From Haloquadratum sp. J07HQX50 (GTDB lineage Archaea; Halobacteriota; Halobacteria; Halobacteriales; Haloferacaceae), in assembly GCA_000416005.1 (NCBI GenBank), contig KE356562.1, positions 1,160,294-1,177,088 of the forward strand: 16,795 nucleotides of DNA. Reading direction: 5' to 3'. How positions within the stretch are numbered: the first letter of the stretch is position 1; every line of letters starts with the position of its first letter. The position numbers were made by a program, and so were the translations under genes. Below, in pieces: positions 1 through 8,370 of this stretch. A model generated the notes under the pieces. It saw nothing but the letters and a program-made list of their open reading frames with translations. It made no database searches and was not told the origin of the DNA.

Positions 1-845
1 GAGTTCTCTCCTCGGCTACGTGAGGCGGGGACAGCTGATTTAGCGAACACTATCATTAGTGAGGGGAGTGCCACCCCTGCTGATGTGTTTTGGTCAGTGG
101 ATGCCGGATCGTTAGCAGCTGTAACTGATGCAGATATGACGACTGAACTTTCATCACAGTAATCGGAGATGTACCTGATGAGTTCCACCCAGATGACCAG
201 TGGATAGGGACGGCCGGTCGCGCACGTGCGATCCCGTACAACAACGCTCGTCTCTCTGCTGAGGAGATCCCTAACAGTGTCATGGACTTCCCAGATGCGC
301 CTGCGCTTGACAGTGCCGTCGGATGGGCACCAACATACGGGGCGTTTCAAGCGTTCATTACCGCAATGCGCCTGATAGAGGGCGAATCAGCAACCCGAAG
401 ATGGCTCGAAGAGATGGTGTCTGCAGGGGTATCTTCATACAAGAATGAGTTCTTCGTCTCAAATGCAGTTGCCGATGGTGGACTAAGTGCTGGGTTTGCT
501 AATCATTACTATGCCTTGCGGGTGCAGGCATCGAGACCCGAGGCACCAATTAGTGTCACATTTACTCAAGATGGTCCTGGGGCGTTAATTAACGTAGCAG
601 GAGCTGCTGTGCTTCAGGGAAGCCAGCGGCAAGAGCGTGCGCAAAACTTTATTCGACACCTGCTCTCTGCCGAAGCACAGGAATTTTTCGCCACACGGAC
701 ATTTAGTTACCCCATGGTATCGGCTATTCCACCCGTAGGGGGATTGCCGTCGATTGATGAATTGAACCCTCCATCAGTTAACCTCTCAGAGCTCTCAAAT
801 TTACAGCCCACCATCGAATTACTACGGGATGTGGACATACTGTGA
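1..845 (+). pseudogene. Iron(III)-type ABC transporter substrate-binding protein, frameshifted, 5' end outside window
   Basis: This is the C-terminal part of an extracellular solute-binding protein of the FbpA/AfuA (ferric iron or related) type, which would hand its ligand to the permease that follows. Frame 1 is open from the window edge and reads a typical segment (PADVFWSVDAGSLAAV) until a TAA at 160-162. The homologous reading continues in the frame starting at 159 (VIGDVPDEFHPDDQWIGTAG, then RARAIPYNN) and runs to the TGA at 843-845. The two halves join smoothly as one protein if one base, for example a G after CAG at 157-159, is restored. No slippery heptamer or pseudoknot is evident, so I read it as a mutation or sequencing error rather than programmed frameshifting. 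The later part (residues coded from 282) carries the usual hinge and C-terminal lobe, including an FIRHLLSAEAQEFF segment. The ligand is inferred only from family resemblance and from the neighbouring permease. Confidence 0.8.
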
Positions 846-858
846 GTAACAAGCACTA

Positions 859-2505
859 ATGGACCTCAACAGGAGTTGGCGTCGATTGCGGTCAGCACTC
901 GATAGACACGAATCAAAGTTACCACTCTCAGTTGTATTGCTGGCTGCAGGAGTCGCTGCTGCTGTGCTCTCACCGCTACTCTGGTTGCTGATCAGTGCCT
1001 CGACGCTTGAAATAGATGCGGCCTGGACAGTTATCCTCGCTGGGGGCACGAGTAGAATTCTGTTCAACAGCATTACTTTAGTGACAGTTGTATCGACTGC
1101 ATCAGTGGTCATCGGCGTCCCACTGGCTATCCTTACTGTACAGACAGATCTACCGTATCGTCGGTTCTGGACGATCGTGATCTCACTACCCCTCGTTGTC
1201 CCGAGTTATATCGGCGCATTCGCATATATATCCGCCTTTGGTCCGCGGGGTGCATTGTCTGATCTGCTCGCGCCACTCGGAATGACGATGCCGACGGTGT
1301 ATGGACTTGGTGGTACAGCGCTCGTACTGACACTGTTCACGTATCCGTACGTTTTCCTCACTACCCGTGCCTCATTGATTTCATTTGATAGGCAACAGCT
1401 CGAAGCCGCCCGGACATTGAATCATTCATATTTGAGTGCGTTCCGACGTGTCATCCTTCCACAAATCGCTCCCGGAATTACGGCTGGTGTCTTGCTGGTC
1501 GCGTTATACACACTGTCAGACTTTGGAACTCCAGCTATCATGCGGTACGACGTATTCACGCGTATAATCTATATTGAACTGAATAGTTTCGGTGTTGGAC
1601 GGGCGAACGCGACTCTCCTATCAATACAACTACTTGTGATCACTGCAGTGATCTTGATTCTCGAATCACGCGTACGGGGAAAACCTGCTGCCGGATACGG
1701 CGCAACACCATCGACGACGCCGGTCGTTTCAATTGGGCGATGGCGCTGGGTAAGCGTCGTATATCCAGCTCTAATCACTGTGTTTACACTCATTCTCCCA
1801 ATCGCAATCCTCACCATGTGGCTCTTTCGTGCCAGCCCTGGATACAGTGGCGGGGGGCTCATGTTCCAGCCATCTTTTGCTGTTAATTCAGTATTCGTCG
1901 CGATGCTCGCTGCAATCATCACTGTCTTCGTTGCATTGCCTATTGCATACTATGCTGGACGTGTGAGGAGCCCAGTTGCCACAATAGTTGAGCGGGCAAC
2001 CTATCTTGGTTACGCTATGCCTGGTGTCGTACTGGGTCTTGCACTGGTGTTTTTTTCGAGTCAATGGCTCCGAGATAGTATTGGTCCAGGTATAGCCGGA
2101 ACTGTATATCAGTCACTGCCGCTGTTAATTTTCGCATATGTCGTTCGATTTCTCCCACAAGCAGTCGGGTCCACACGGTCATCGGTGCTCGGTGTTGACC
2201 GCGAACTTGTTGGGGCAGCACGACTTCTCGGGGCACCGCCTCAACGTGCCTTTCGCCGCGTGACACTCCCGCTCATCTCACCTGGATTACTCGCTGGTGC
2301 TGCGTTGGTGTTTCTGACAACGATGAAAGAGCTTGATACAACATTAATACTCCACCCGACAGGATTTACGACAATTGTTACATATATATGGCGCGTGCAG
2401 GAGGCCGGCTATTACGGACAGGCTGCTCTGCCAGCACTTCTTTTGATCATATTATCTGGACTCTCAATTATCCCACTGGTCCGGCGTAATGATACGACAA
2501 AGTAA
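859..2505 (+). CDS. ABC transporter permease, fused two-domain, iron(III) (FbpB/AfuB) type
   Basis: This is an inner-membrane permease that would form the channel of a ferric-iron-type importer. It has 548 residues, the usual size for FbpB-like proteins, in which two binding-protein-dependent permease (MetI-like) domains are fused in one chain. Each half carries an EAA loop that docks to the ATPase: around residues 182-206 (EAARTLNHSYLSAFRRVILP) and 452-476 (GAARLLGAPPQRAFRRVTLP). About twelve hydrophobic segments are visible, including 22-46, 71-93, 104-125, 205-225, 300-323, 345-366 and 385-401. It begins 13 bases after the binding-protein stop, which implies one operon. No Shine-Dalgarno sequence precedes the ATG at 859. 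No ATP-binding subunit lies next to it here; the next gene is a glycosyltransferase. The metal specificity is inferred from family style, not shown. Confidence 0.88.
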   Translation: MDLNRSWRRLRSALDRHESKLPLSVVLLAAGVAAAVLSPLLWLLISASTLEIDAAWTVILAGGTSRILFNSITLVTVVSTASVVIGVPLAILTVQTDLPYRRFWTIVISLPLVVPSYIGAFAYISAFGPRGALSDLLAPLGMTMPTVYGLGGTALVLTLFTYPYVFLTTRASLISFDRQQLEAARTLNHSYLSAFRRVILPQIAPGITAGVLLVALYTLSDFGTPAIMRYDVFTRIIYIELNSFGVGRANATLLSIQLLVITAVILILESRVRGKPAAGYGATPSTTPVVSIGRWRWVSVVYPALITVFTLILPIAILTMWLFRASPGYSGGGLMFQPSFAVNSVFVAMLAAIITVFVALPIAYYAGRVRSPVATIVERATYLGYAMPGVVLGLALVFFSSQWLRDSIGPGIAGTVYQSLPLLIFAYVVRFLPQAVGSTRSSVLGVDRELVGAARLLGAPPQRAFRRVTLPLISPGLLAGAALVFLTTMKELDTTLILHPTGFTTIVTYIWRVQEAGYYGQAALPALLLIILSGLSIIPLVRRNDTTK

Positions 2506-2528
2506 CTCAGACAGTGTTTGTGATTGGG

Positions 2529-4574
2529 ATGAATGTAGTTGAGTGGTGGAAGCGGCGAACACCAACACAACAATACCGATTACAGCAAATATGCCTTGCA
2601 GTGATTGCTATCGGGGTATCGGTCGTTGTAAACAATGCTGTGTTCCCTCATCGATCACTGAATCACGACGAAGCGGTGTATCTCCAGCAGGCAGAGATGC
2701 TGCTTCATGGGCAACTCAGACTCTACCCGCCGGTTGAAAGTGCTTTTCGCCCATGGTTTTTCGTTGACGGCCCGGGTGGAATGTATCCCAAATACGCACC
2801 ACTACCAGCAGTAGTATTCGCCACTGGAATGCTCATATGGGATCCGGTATTAGGCTTGGCTGCAGTTGCTGCTGGGGTCGTGCTCGCAACAACCCACTTA
2901 GCCAGAGTGATTAGCAACGCTCAAACGGGACTTCTCTCAGGAATCTGTGTGCTTGGTTCGCCGTTATTCGTTATTCACTCTGGGGTATTTTTGCCATATG
3001 TTGTGACCTCACTCCTGACAGTCTTGTTTGCCGTTTGGTACGTGCAGGCTGAAAAGTTAGCGAGTATTGTGTATGCAATTGCAGCTGGAGGCGCTATCGG
3101 TGCTGCATTCTTTGCGCGGCCTTACACTGCAGTCATATTTGCAGCCCCATTCCTTACGCATGCGATCAGCTCAGTTGCATACAGACTGAGACAGAACACT
3201 GACACACTGAGCGAGCTACTGAGCTCAAACCTCATATATCGTCGCTTAGGTGCATGTTTTACTGGAGGGCTCGGAGTGATATGCACGCTCGTGTACAATA
3301 AGTTCCTCACTGGAAAGACACTCGTATTCCCGTATCTTGCTTTCGCTCCGCAAGATGGTATTGGATTTGGCTATCGAGAGATTGCTGGACATGGTGTCGA
3401 TTATACACCGGAACTTGCACTCTCTGCTAATACACACGTATTAGAGATATTGGTGACCGAATGGACGATTGCTGGAGCACTCGGAAGCCTTCTCGCTGGG
3501 TACGGGCTGTTAACGATATGGCACCGCCGTCAGCAGTGGGGAATGCTGTTAGGTGGCGTCTTCTTGACGAATATCATTGGTAATACTGCATTTTGGGGCA
3601 ATTATAATATTGCTGGCTCACTCGCACAGCGCAGCGATGGACTTATTTCCTTTTTAGGACCGTACTATCATTTTGATGTGGTTCTTCTTATCGCGATATT
3701 TGCGGCCATTGGTGCCGTGAGAGGATGGCATCGCCTGCGCACGCGGGTTGATCAACCACGGGTCGTGCTAGTCTGTTTGATGCTCATATTCGCCGGAGGG
3801 ATATCTGTGTCAATCCAACAGCCAATTGAGCGGAATACTGCTGTGAGTGATGAACTCGCAAGTGCATACGCGCCGGTCGATTCGGCAGCAATCACCTCGC
3901 CAGCAGTCGTAATGCTCCCGCCATCGTATGGACCGTGGCTCAACCACCCATTCCAACAACTTCGTAATGAGCCGGGATATAATTCTACGGTCGTGTATGC
4001 ATTAGCAAGTCAGGAACCATTCTCGGTCGTCGACGAATTCAGTCAGTATAGATTTTATCGGTATGTCTATGCCGGGTCGTGGAATCCGACAGATGCTGAG
4101 CCTGTCCGGGCAGCCATTGAACCAGTATCGGTTCATCGTGGTGATCAGCTCACAACACGGATACAGATACCAGCGGATAATGCTGCACAAGATGTTTCTG
4201 TTCGCGTTCATGGAGGAGAGCAGACTACGTATTACCAACGAGGAACGCTCAAAAGTCCAAATCAGTTTGAACTGATTGCCGACAGTAATACGATACGTGT
4301 TGGTTGGGATTCAGAATCGTCGAAAGCACAGGTCGGATTCGGAGAAGAACTCATCATACAAATATTCGTTCAAACAGGTCAAGCAAGCGGATACAGCTAT
4401 CGTCTACAACTCTCACTTGATCGAGTAAACGGTGAGGTGAGAGCGCTTACTCCACTAGTTCATCGATGTACGGTTCCAACGCGATGTGTCCCGAGTGCGG
4501 TCGGGGAATCCAAGCAAACCCCTGAGGTGCGTGTGCGTGCTGTGTCAGCGGAAGGAAATATATCTCATGACTGA
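2529..4574 (+). CDS. GT-C membrane glycosyltransferase, ArnT/PMT (GT39)-like
   Basis: This is a polytopic membrane enzyme that probably transfers a sugar from a lipid-phosphate carrier on the outer face of the membrane. One N-terminal transmembrane helix is followed by an Asp-Glu pair in the first outer loop (LNHDEAVYLQQAEMLLHG; D47-E48), the hallmark of GT-C enzymes such as PMT and ArnT. About ten further hydrophobic helices follow. The last roughly 250 residues form a hydrophilic, probably extracellular, beta-rich domain containing several Asn-X-Ser/Thr sites, such as NST in a PGYNSTVVY segment. I chose the ATG at 2529 (681 residues); an in-frame GTG at 2514 would add five residues. The gene starts 23 bases after the permease stop and may be cotranscribed with it. 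Its 3' end overlaps the convergent family 2 glycosyltransferase by 10 bp. Acceptor and sugar are unknown. Confidence 0.75.
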   Translation: MNVVEWWKRRTPTQQYRLQQICLAVIAIGVSVVVNNAVFPHRSLNHDEAVYLQQAEMLLHGQLRLYPPVESAFRPWFFVDGPGGMYPKYAPLPAVVFATGMLIWDPVLGLAAVAAGVVLATTHLARVISNAQTGLLSGICVLGSPLFVIHSGVFLPYVVTSLLTVLFAVWYVQAEKLASIVYAIAAGGAIGAAFFARPYTAVIFAAPFLTHAISSVAYRLRQNTDTLSELLSSNLIYRRLGACFTGGLGVICTLVYNKFLTGKTLVFPYLAFAPQDGIGFGYREIAGHGVDYTPELALSANTHVLEILVTEWTIAGALGSLLAGYGLLTIWHRRQQWGMLLGGVFLTNIIGNTAFWGNYNIAGSLAQRSDGLISFLGPYYHFDVVLLIAIFAAIGAVRGWHRLRTRVDQPRVVLVCLMLIFAGGISVSIQQPIERNTAVSDELASAYAPVDSAAITSPAVVMLPPSYGPWLNHPFQQLRNEPGYNSTVVYALASQEPFSVVDEFSQYRFYRYVYAGSWNPTDAEPVRAAIEPVSVHRGDQLTTRIQIPADNAAQDVSVRVHGGEQTTYYQRGTLKSPNQFELIADSNTIRVGWDSESSKAQVGFGEELIIQIFVQTGQASGYSYRLQLSLDRVNGEVRALTPLVHRCTVPTRCVPSAVGESKQTPEVRVRAVSAEGNISHD

Positions 4575-5302
4575 CGATCCGCCTCAATGTCACGTGATTG
4601 GACTGAGAGGAACTCACGACAGCGCTCCGCGAGGCAGACGCGTACAATTGAGGTGGCAATGTCGATGCCGCCCTGCAGCGGGTTTAGGGTTGTTTCACCT
4701 ATTCGCTCGTGGTACTGGATTGGCTTCTCTGTGATACGGTACTTCCGCATTGCTGGACGAATGAGTAACTCCGCAGAGAGCCCCGTATTTTCAGTCCACG
4801 AGCATGAGTTAATCACTGATTCGTGGTAAGCTCGCATACCCGTTGTTACGTCACGAAGCCGCGTGCCGCAGAGAAGACTCGCTGTCAAGGCGAAAAATCG
4901 GTTTCCAAGTCGATTCAATGGTGGCATTTCGGCAGCCCCATGGTATAGTCGGTCACCACTCACTACGTCATATCCGTGGTTGATTTGAGATACGAATTCT
5001 CCGAGCACATCCATTGGGTATGTGCCATCACAGTCAGTTGTGATACGGACTGGCCGTGTTGCTGCTTCGAGTGCGGTCTGAACAGCAACACCATACCCTA
5101 ATCGAGGTTGCTCAATGACTCGAGCGCCGTGTTCGCGCGCTCGCTCTGCGGTGTCATCCGTAGAGCTATCTACGACGATTAGCTCCGCATCGCCACCGGT
5201 TGCGTCATCGATTTCTCGAAGTACAGTCTCAATCGCTGCTGACTCATTATATGTTCCCATCACGACGCTGACGTCATCAAAGTCGTATGCGCGAGAGGCC
5301 AT
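4565..5302 (-). CDS. Glycosyltransferase family 2, polyprenyl-phosphate sugar synthase-like
   Basis: This is a cytoplasmic GT-A enzyme of about 245 residues, likely to load a sugar from a nucleotide donor onto polyprenyl (dolichyl) phosphate or another acceptor. Visible motifs are the N-terminal nucleotide-binding strand (VSVVMGTYNE, residues 11-20), VVDSSTDDT (43-51) and the metal-binding D-X-D (TTDCDGTYP, D90-C-D92). No C-terminal transmembrane helices are present, unlike longer DPM-type proteins. The reading frame stays open to an upstream ATG at 5413, but I chose the ATG at 5300-5302. The family homology starts just after it, the 37 upstream residues look unstructured, and a TATA-like box sits about 25 bases before it. 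The gene converges on the GT-C gene (10 bp overlap), so the two could supply donor synthesis and transfer in one glycan pathway. The sugar is unknown. Confidence 0.82.
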   Translation of the reverse strand: MASRAYDFDDVSVVMGTYNESAAIETVLREIDDATGGDAELIVVDSSTDDTAERAREHGARVIEQPRLGYGVAVQTALEAATRPVRITTDCDGTYPMDVLGEFVSQINHGYDVVSGDRLYHGAAEMPPLNRLGNRFFALTASLLCGTRLRDVTTGMRAYHESVINSCSWTENTGLSAELLIRPAMRKYRITEKPIQYHERIGETTLNPLQGGIDIATSIVRVCLAERCREFLSVQSRDIEADRQS

Positions 5303-5322
5303 TGTATCGTGTATGCATGCGA

Positions 5323-5331
5323 TTATTTTTA
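5323..5331 (-). promoter_or_regulatory. TATA-like box for the family 2 glycosyltransferase gene
   Basis: On the minus strand the bases read TAAAAATAA, centred about 25 bases upstream of the chosen ATG at 5302. That is the spacing expected if transcription starts at or near the start codon (leaderless mRNA), as is common in haloarchaea. It also supports choosing 5302 over the upstream ATG at 5413. Confidence 0.5.
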
Positions 5332-5689
5332 GGTCTGCCGAAAAATTCTCAGTGCGACAGAAATGGGATACGAACAGATTGATTATCTTAGGATCGACTG
5401 GTTCGAGCGTCACGTATAGAGTTATTACAGAAATACTCGATTGTTGATGGCGGACGATTCAAGCCCTTTGGGCCTATGGGGAGTGTAATACAGTGTTAAT
5501 GCCGATATGAGTTGGGCCACGATTATTCGTTTTGATGTCTGTGCTGAACCCTTCGGTTAATTTGGGTGGATATGGATATCACAGCCGGTTGGCACAGCCA
5601 ACGGTCTCTCTTCGTGAGTCGTCTGGCAAACGCTAATTACAGGGTCAAGAGACGGAAAAGAATATCAATATCTTAAGACGTCTAATCGA
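5332..5689. other. Intergenic stretch with a short hairpin, no gene seen
   Basis: About 360 bases between the start region of the glycosyltransferase and the end of the MFS gene. All frames carry frequent stops and I recognise no protein fragment. The only clear structure is a perfect 6-bp inverted repeat with a 3-base loop at 5588-5602 (GTTGGC-ACA-GCCAAC), about 90 bases beyond the MFS stop. A weaker GCCC-TTT-GGGC lies near 5463-5473. Neither is followed by a strong T-run in the direction of MFS transcription. Confidence 0.5.
5588..5602. repeat. Perfect inverted repeat, possible terminator or protein site
   Basis: GTTGGC at 5588-5593 and GCCAAC at 5597-5602 flank ACA, giving a 6-bp stem that resumes with one more possible pair beyond a mismatch. 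It lies downstream of the MFS gene on the minus strand and upstream of the glycosyltransferase promoter. It could be an operator or part of a transcript end; the sequence does not decide. Confidence 0.35.
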
Positions 5690-6832
5690 TCAGGTTCGGT
5701 ACAGAAATCCCGCGACGATCAAGTACCCAGCAAGTAATACCGGAAGGAGATAGAATGCTCTCGCAATATCTGCTCGGGCGGTCAGTATACCAACGATAGG
5801 CGGGAAAGTAGATATCCCGGCGAATCCGGCTGCCGCTGCAAGTGAATTAATCGGTGAGGAATACGCAGGGACTGAATCGACACCAATCGCTGATAGCGTT
5901 GGGAATAGACCCGATACACACGCGCCTAATAGACAGACAACGACATACAGTCCAATCTTCGATTCGACCAGAGGGAGTGCAATTGCCAGCGGAAGAGCCA
6001 GTGATGCGAGGACAATGATCATAATCTGCGGATTGAAAGAACCGAGCACGCGGCTGTAAGTATAGCGAGCCGGAATGTATGCTGCCAGATACACCATTAA
6101 TAATAGAAATCCATCCTCAAGACCCGCATGTGTCGTTGCAAAATACGGCAGCCATGTAAATAATGACCCCTCAACACCGCCACTAAAAATGAGCCCGACA
6201 ATCATCGTCCTCACTGCTGGGTCACTACCAAGAACGCGAAGACTATTTCGATTCAACGGCTTTTCGGCCGCCAACGAGTCTGGAACATCCAAGTAGAGTA
6301 GCAAACCAGCGGCAGGGATAAACGCAATACTGAGTGCAAGATACGCAAACCGCCAATTCCCGAACCGTGTTGCAAGATAAGCAATAAGCGGCCCGGTCGT
6401 TGCTCCTACTGCCCAGATAACTGCATATCCATTGAACACCTGTGCTCGGGATTCTGGGTAGAAGTGGCCCAACACAGCGCGGTCAAGCGCACGGAATGGA
6501 GCCGTGGCAATGCCCCGAATGAATAATGCGGCCAAGAGAATTCCAAATGAAGGCGCAATCCCAACGGCAAGAATACTAATTCCGACCACAGAAACGCTTA
6601 AAATCATCGTGAGGCGGATGTTGAGCCGACCAGCAACTGCACCGGTAACAAGCACCGCTGCCACAAATCCGAGCGTACCTGCGGTCGCCACGAGTCCTAA
6701 GATTTCTGTTGATGTTGAGTAGGTACTCTGGATAGCCGGAAGAAGCGACCCTCGTAGTTGGAAGCCAACTGACTCAAAGCTCACAAAGAGGAGGATTGCA
6801 GCCGTCCATGCAGTTTTTGACTGCCTGTTCAC
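5690..6832 (-). CDS. Major facilitator superfamily transporter
   Basis: A 380-residue secondary transporter with about twelve hydrophobic segments in two similar halves, as in MFS carriers. The loop after the second helix has an MFS motif-A-like sequence (GAVAGRLNIR, around residues 64-73). A second signature is at GIATAPFRALDRAVLGHF. The start is GTG at 6830-6832; the nearby ATG at 6835-6837 is out of frame and stops after two codons. It lies 126 bp downstream of the LarA-like racemase on the same strand, so it may be co-expressed with it. A TATA-like TTATAG near 6868-6875 could give it its own promoter. A role in uptake of the hydroxy acid or sugar acid used by the neighbouring enzymes is an inference from position; the substrate cannot be read from the sequence. 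Confidence 0.85.
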   Translation of the reverse strand: MNRQSKTAWTAAILLFVSFESVGFQLRGSLLPAIQSTYSTSTEILGLVATAGTLGFVAAVLVTGAVAGRLNIRLTMILSVSVVGISILAVGIAPSFGILLAALFIRGIATAPFRALDRAVLGHFYPESRAQVFNGYAVIWAVGATTGPLIAYLATRFGNWRFAYLALSIAFIPAAGLLLYLDVPDSLAAEKPLNRNSLRVLGSDPAVRTMIVGLIFSGGVEGSLFTWLPYFATTHAGLEDGFLLLMVYLAAYIPARYTYSRVLGSFNPQIMIIVLASLALPLAIALPLVESKIGLYVVVCLLGACVSGLFPTLSAIGVDSVPAYSSPINSLAAAAGFAGISTFPPIVGILTARADIARAFYLLPVLLAGYLIVAGFLYRT

Positions 6833-6958
6833 TGCATTACAGTGCCTCTATACACAGGCGAGATGACTATAACCCGAGCCACCTGTCCTTCGAAATAACA
6901 ATTAGCTCTCAATGTACTGTATTTTCATCTATCCATCTACATTATTTGAGTGTTTAGG

Positions 6959-8290
6959 TTAGTCCTCAGCGAATGAGTGAGCGAAGTTACCACCGTCAAA
7001 TGAAATTGGTTCGGGCTCACGGACCACGCTCAAATCTGTCCGGGTGCGAGCCTCGTTCACGAGTGGTGGTGAGGCATACAGTCGCCTGAGGTGCATCGTG
7101 TCAGGTGCCCGTATAATCCGTGCCCTGGCAGGATCCACTGTTCCAATAGTTGAGAGTGCGACCGTCAAGCCCGCTCGGTCGGTTTCGACCACCGGCGGAA
7201 GACGTACACCTCGTGTTGTACTCGCGGTGATCGCATTGATGAGTGTTGTTTCGGCAGCGATATCTGTCGCGATATTACGGTGAACGAAATCAGCCGATCC
7301 GACGCCCATTGCATTTCCGTGTGTGGTTTCACTCAACGAGCGGGTGTATATACGTTTAATACTGGGATGTTCTGGCTCTGGTTCATTGATCGCGAAGGGT
7401 CGACGACCAATTACATTCGTATCCATGCCTTGCCCGCTGATGTCTTTACCTTGTGCATCAAGAATTAAGACGTCGAGTTGTCTAAATGGGAGTGTTGGCA
7501 TAATATCATATGCGGTTTCTAATAGTTCCGCTTCACGGCCGAGAAATCCTGACGGCGGGACCCCTTCAACAATCGCTGTGTCATCATGTTGATTCTCAAC
7601 GATAGCAACACCGCCAACAACAGGGAGCGATTCAAGCAACAGATTGGCGATCTCAGGAATCATGTTCCGGAAGCTCCACTCCATTGCCCATTCGTGTGCT
7701 ATTTTTGCTCCACGTTGCTTACCCATCCCTATCACCAGCATCTTTGAGAGGCCACTTTCGACGTTGCCATCATAATCAGTGTGTGGCTTAACGCGATTAA
7801 CCGGGAGAATCGCGTCAGCCGCGACAGCATTTCTGTCAGCGACGACTGGAACACCCCGGTCTGGTGTCTCACCGACTTGTTCAACAGCCATATCCGACCG
7901 TATTTGACAGCCGACACGATCAGGTGTGATGTCAAACGATGCAAGCATCTCTTTCTGCCCTTCAGCGGTTGCCCCACCATGACTTCCCATCGCAGGAAAA
8001 ATAAATGGGTCAAACCCTCTATCAGCCACTGCCTCAACAACACTACGCACGATTTGTGCAATGTTTGCTATTCCGCGGCTACCAACGCCGATGGCTACCT
8101 CACCATGTGAGGGAACCGCAGAGAAATCGAGTGCTTCGACTGCATCGCAGGCGTTTGTTTCGATGTGTGACTCTCCGATTGGGTCAGTCTCCCAGCGTTG
8201 CTCAATGATACCCAGCGGGGGAAGTTCACATTCCCCGCAGGCATTTATTACCGTCTCCTCAGGAACGGTCAGATGCTCCCCAGCGTGCAT
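6959..8290 (-). CDS. LarA-like (DUF2088) nickel-pincer racemase/epimerase
   Basis: A 443-residue member of the lactate racemase (LarA) superfamily, whose characterised members use a covalently bound nickel-pincer nucleotide to invert the alpha carbon of 2-hydroxy acids. The catalytic pattern is readable. H104 is in MGSHGGAT, H170 in VNRVKPHTDYDG, K183 in ESGLSKML (candidate cofactor lysine) and H199 in GAKIAHEW. In order and rough spacing these match H108, H174, K184 and H200 of the Lactobacillus LarA enzyme. The N-terminal part carries a GEVAIGVGSRGIANI segment, a variant of the family's substrate loop, so the substrate is probably not simple lactate. No cofactor synthesis genes (larB, larC, larE) are in the window. 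The gene is divergent from the aldehyde dehydrogenase and followed by an MFS transporter. Malate, tartrate or a sugar acid are plausible substrates from the neighbours, but this is inference. Confidence 0.8.
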   Translation of the reverse strand: MHAGEHLTVPEETVINACGECELPPLGIIEQRWETDPIGESHIETNACDAVEALDFSAVPSHGEVAIGVGSRGIANIAQIVRSVVEAVADRGFDPFIFPAMGSHGGATAEGQKEMLASFDITPDRVGCQIRSDMAVEQVGETPDRGVPVVADRNAVAADAILPVNRVKPHTDYDGNVESGLSKMLVIGMGKQRGAKIAHEWAMEWSFRNMIPEIANLLLESLPVVGGVAIVENQHDDTAIVEGVPPSGFLGREAELLETAYDIMPTLPFRQLDVLILDAQGKDISGQGMDTNVIGRRPFAINEPEPEHPSIKRIYTRSLSETTHGNAMGVGSADFVHRNIATDIAAETTLINAITASTTRGVRLPPVVETDRAGLTVALSTIGTVDPARARIIRAPDTMHLRRLYASPPLVNEARTRTDLSVVREPEPISFDGGNFAHSFAED

Positions 8291-8312
8291 ACAGCAGGGT
8301 AGTAAGTGAAGC

Positions 8313-8325
8313 TAATAAAACCCGG
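8313..8325 (-). promoter_or_regulatory. BRE/TATA-like promoter of the racemase gene
   Basis: On the minus strand the sequence reads CCGGG followed by TTTTATTA, with the AT box centred about 26 bases upstream of the ATG at 8288-8290. This spacing fits a leaderless haloarchaeal transcript; there is no Shine-Dalgarno sequence in the short interval. Confidence 0.55.
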
Positions 8326-8370
8326 TAGAAAAATGTCAAAAATGATATATACTCACTTGACAATTTAATC

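Noticed and set aside
150..165. Programmed ribosomal frameshift in the binding-protein gene
   Set aside because: No slippery heptamer or downstream structure is present at TCATCACAGTAATC, and the family does not use frameshifting.
5115..5447. 110-codon plus-strand open frame
   Set aside because: It is a shadow of the family 2 glycosyltransferase gene, low in complexity (Ser/Ala/Thr runs) and without family motifs.
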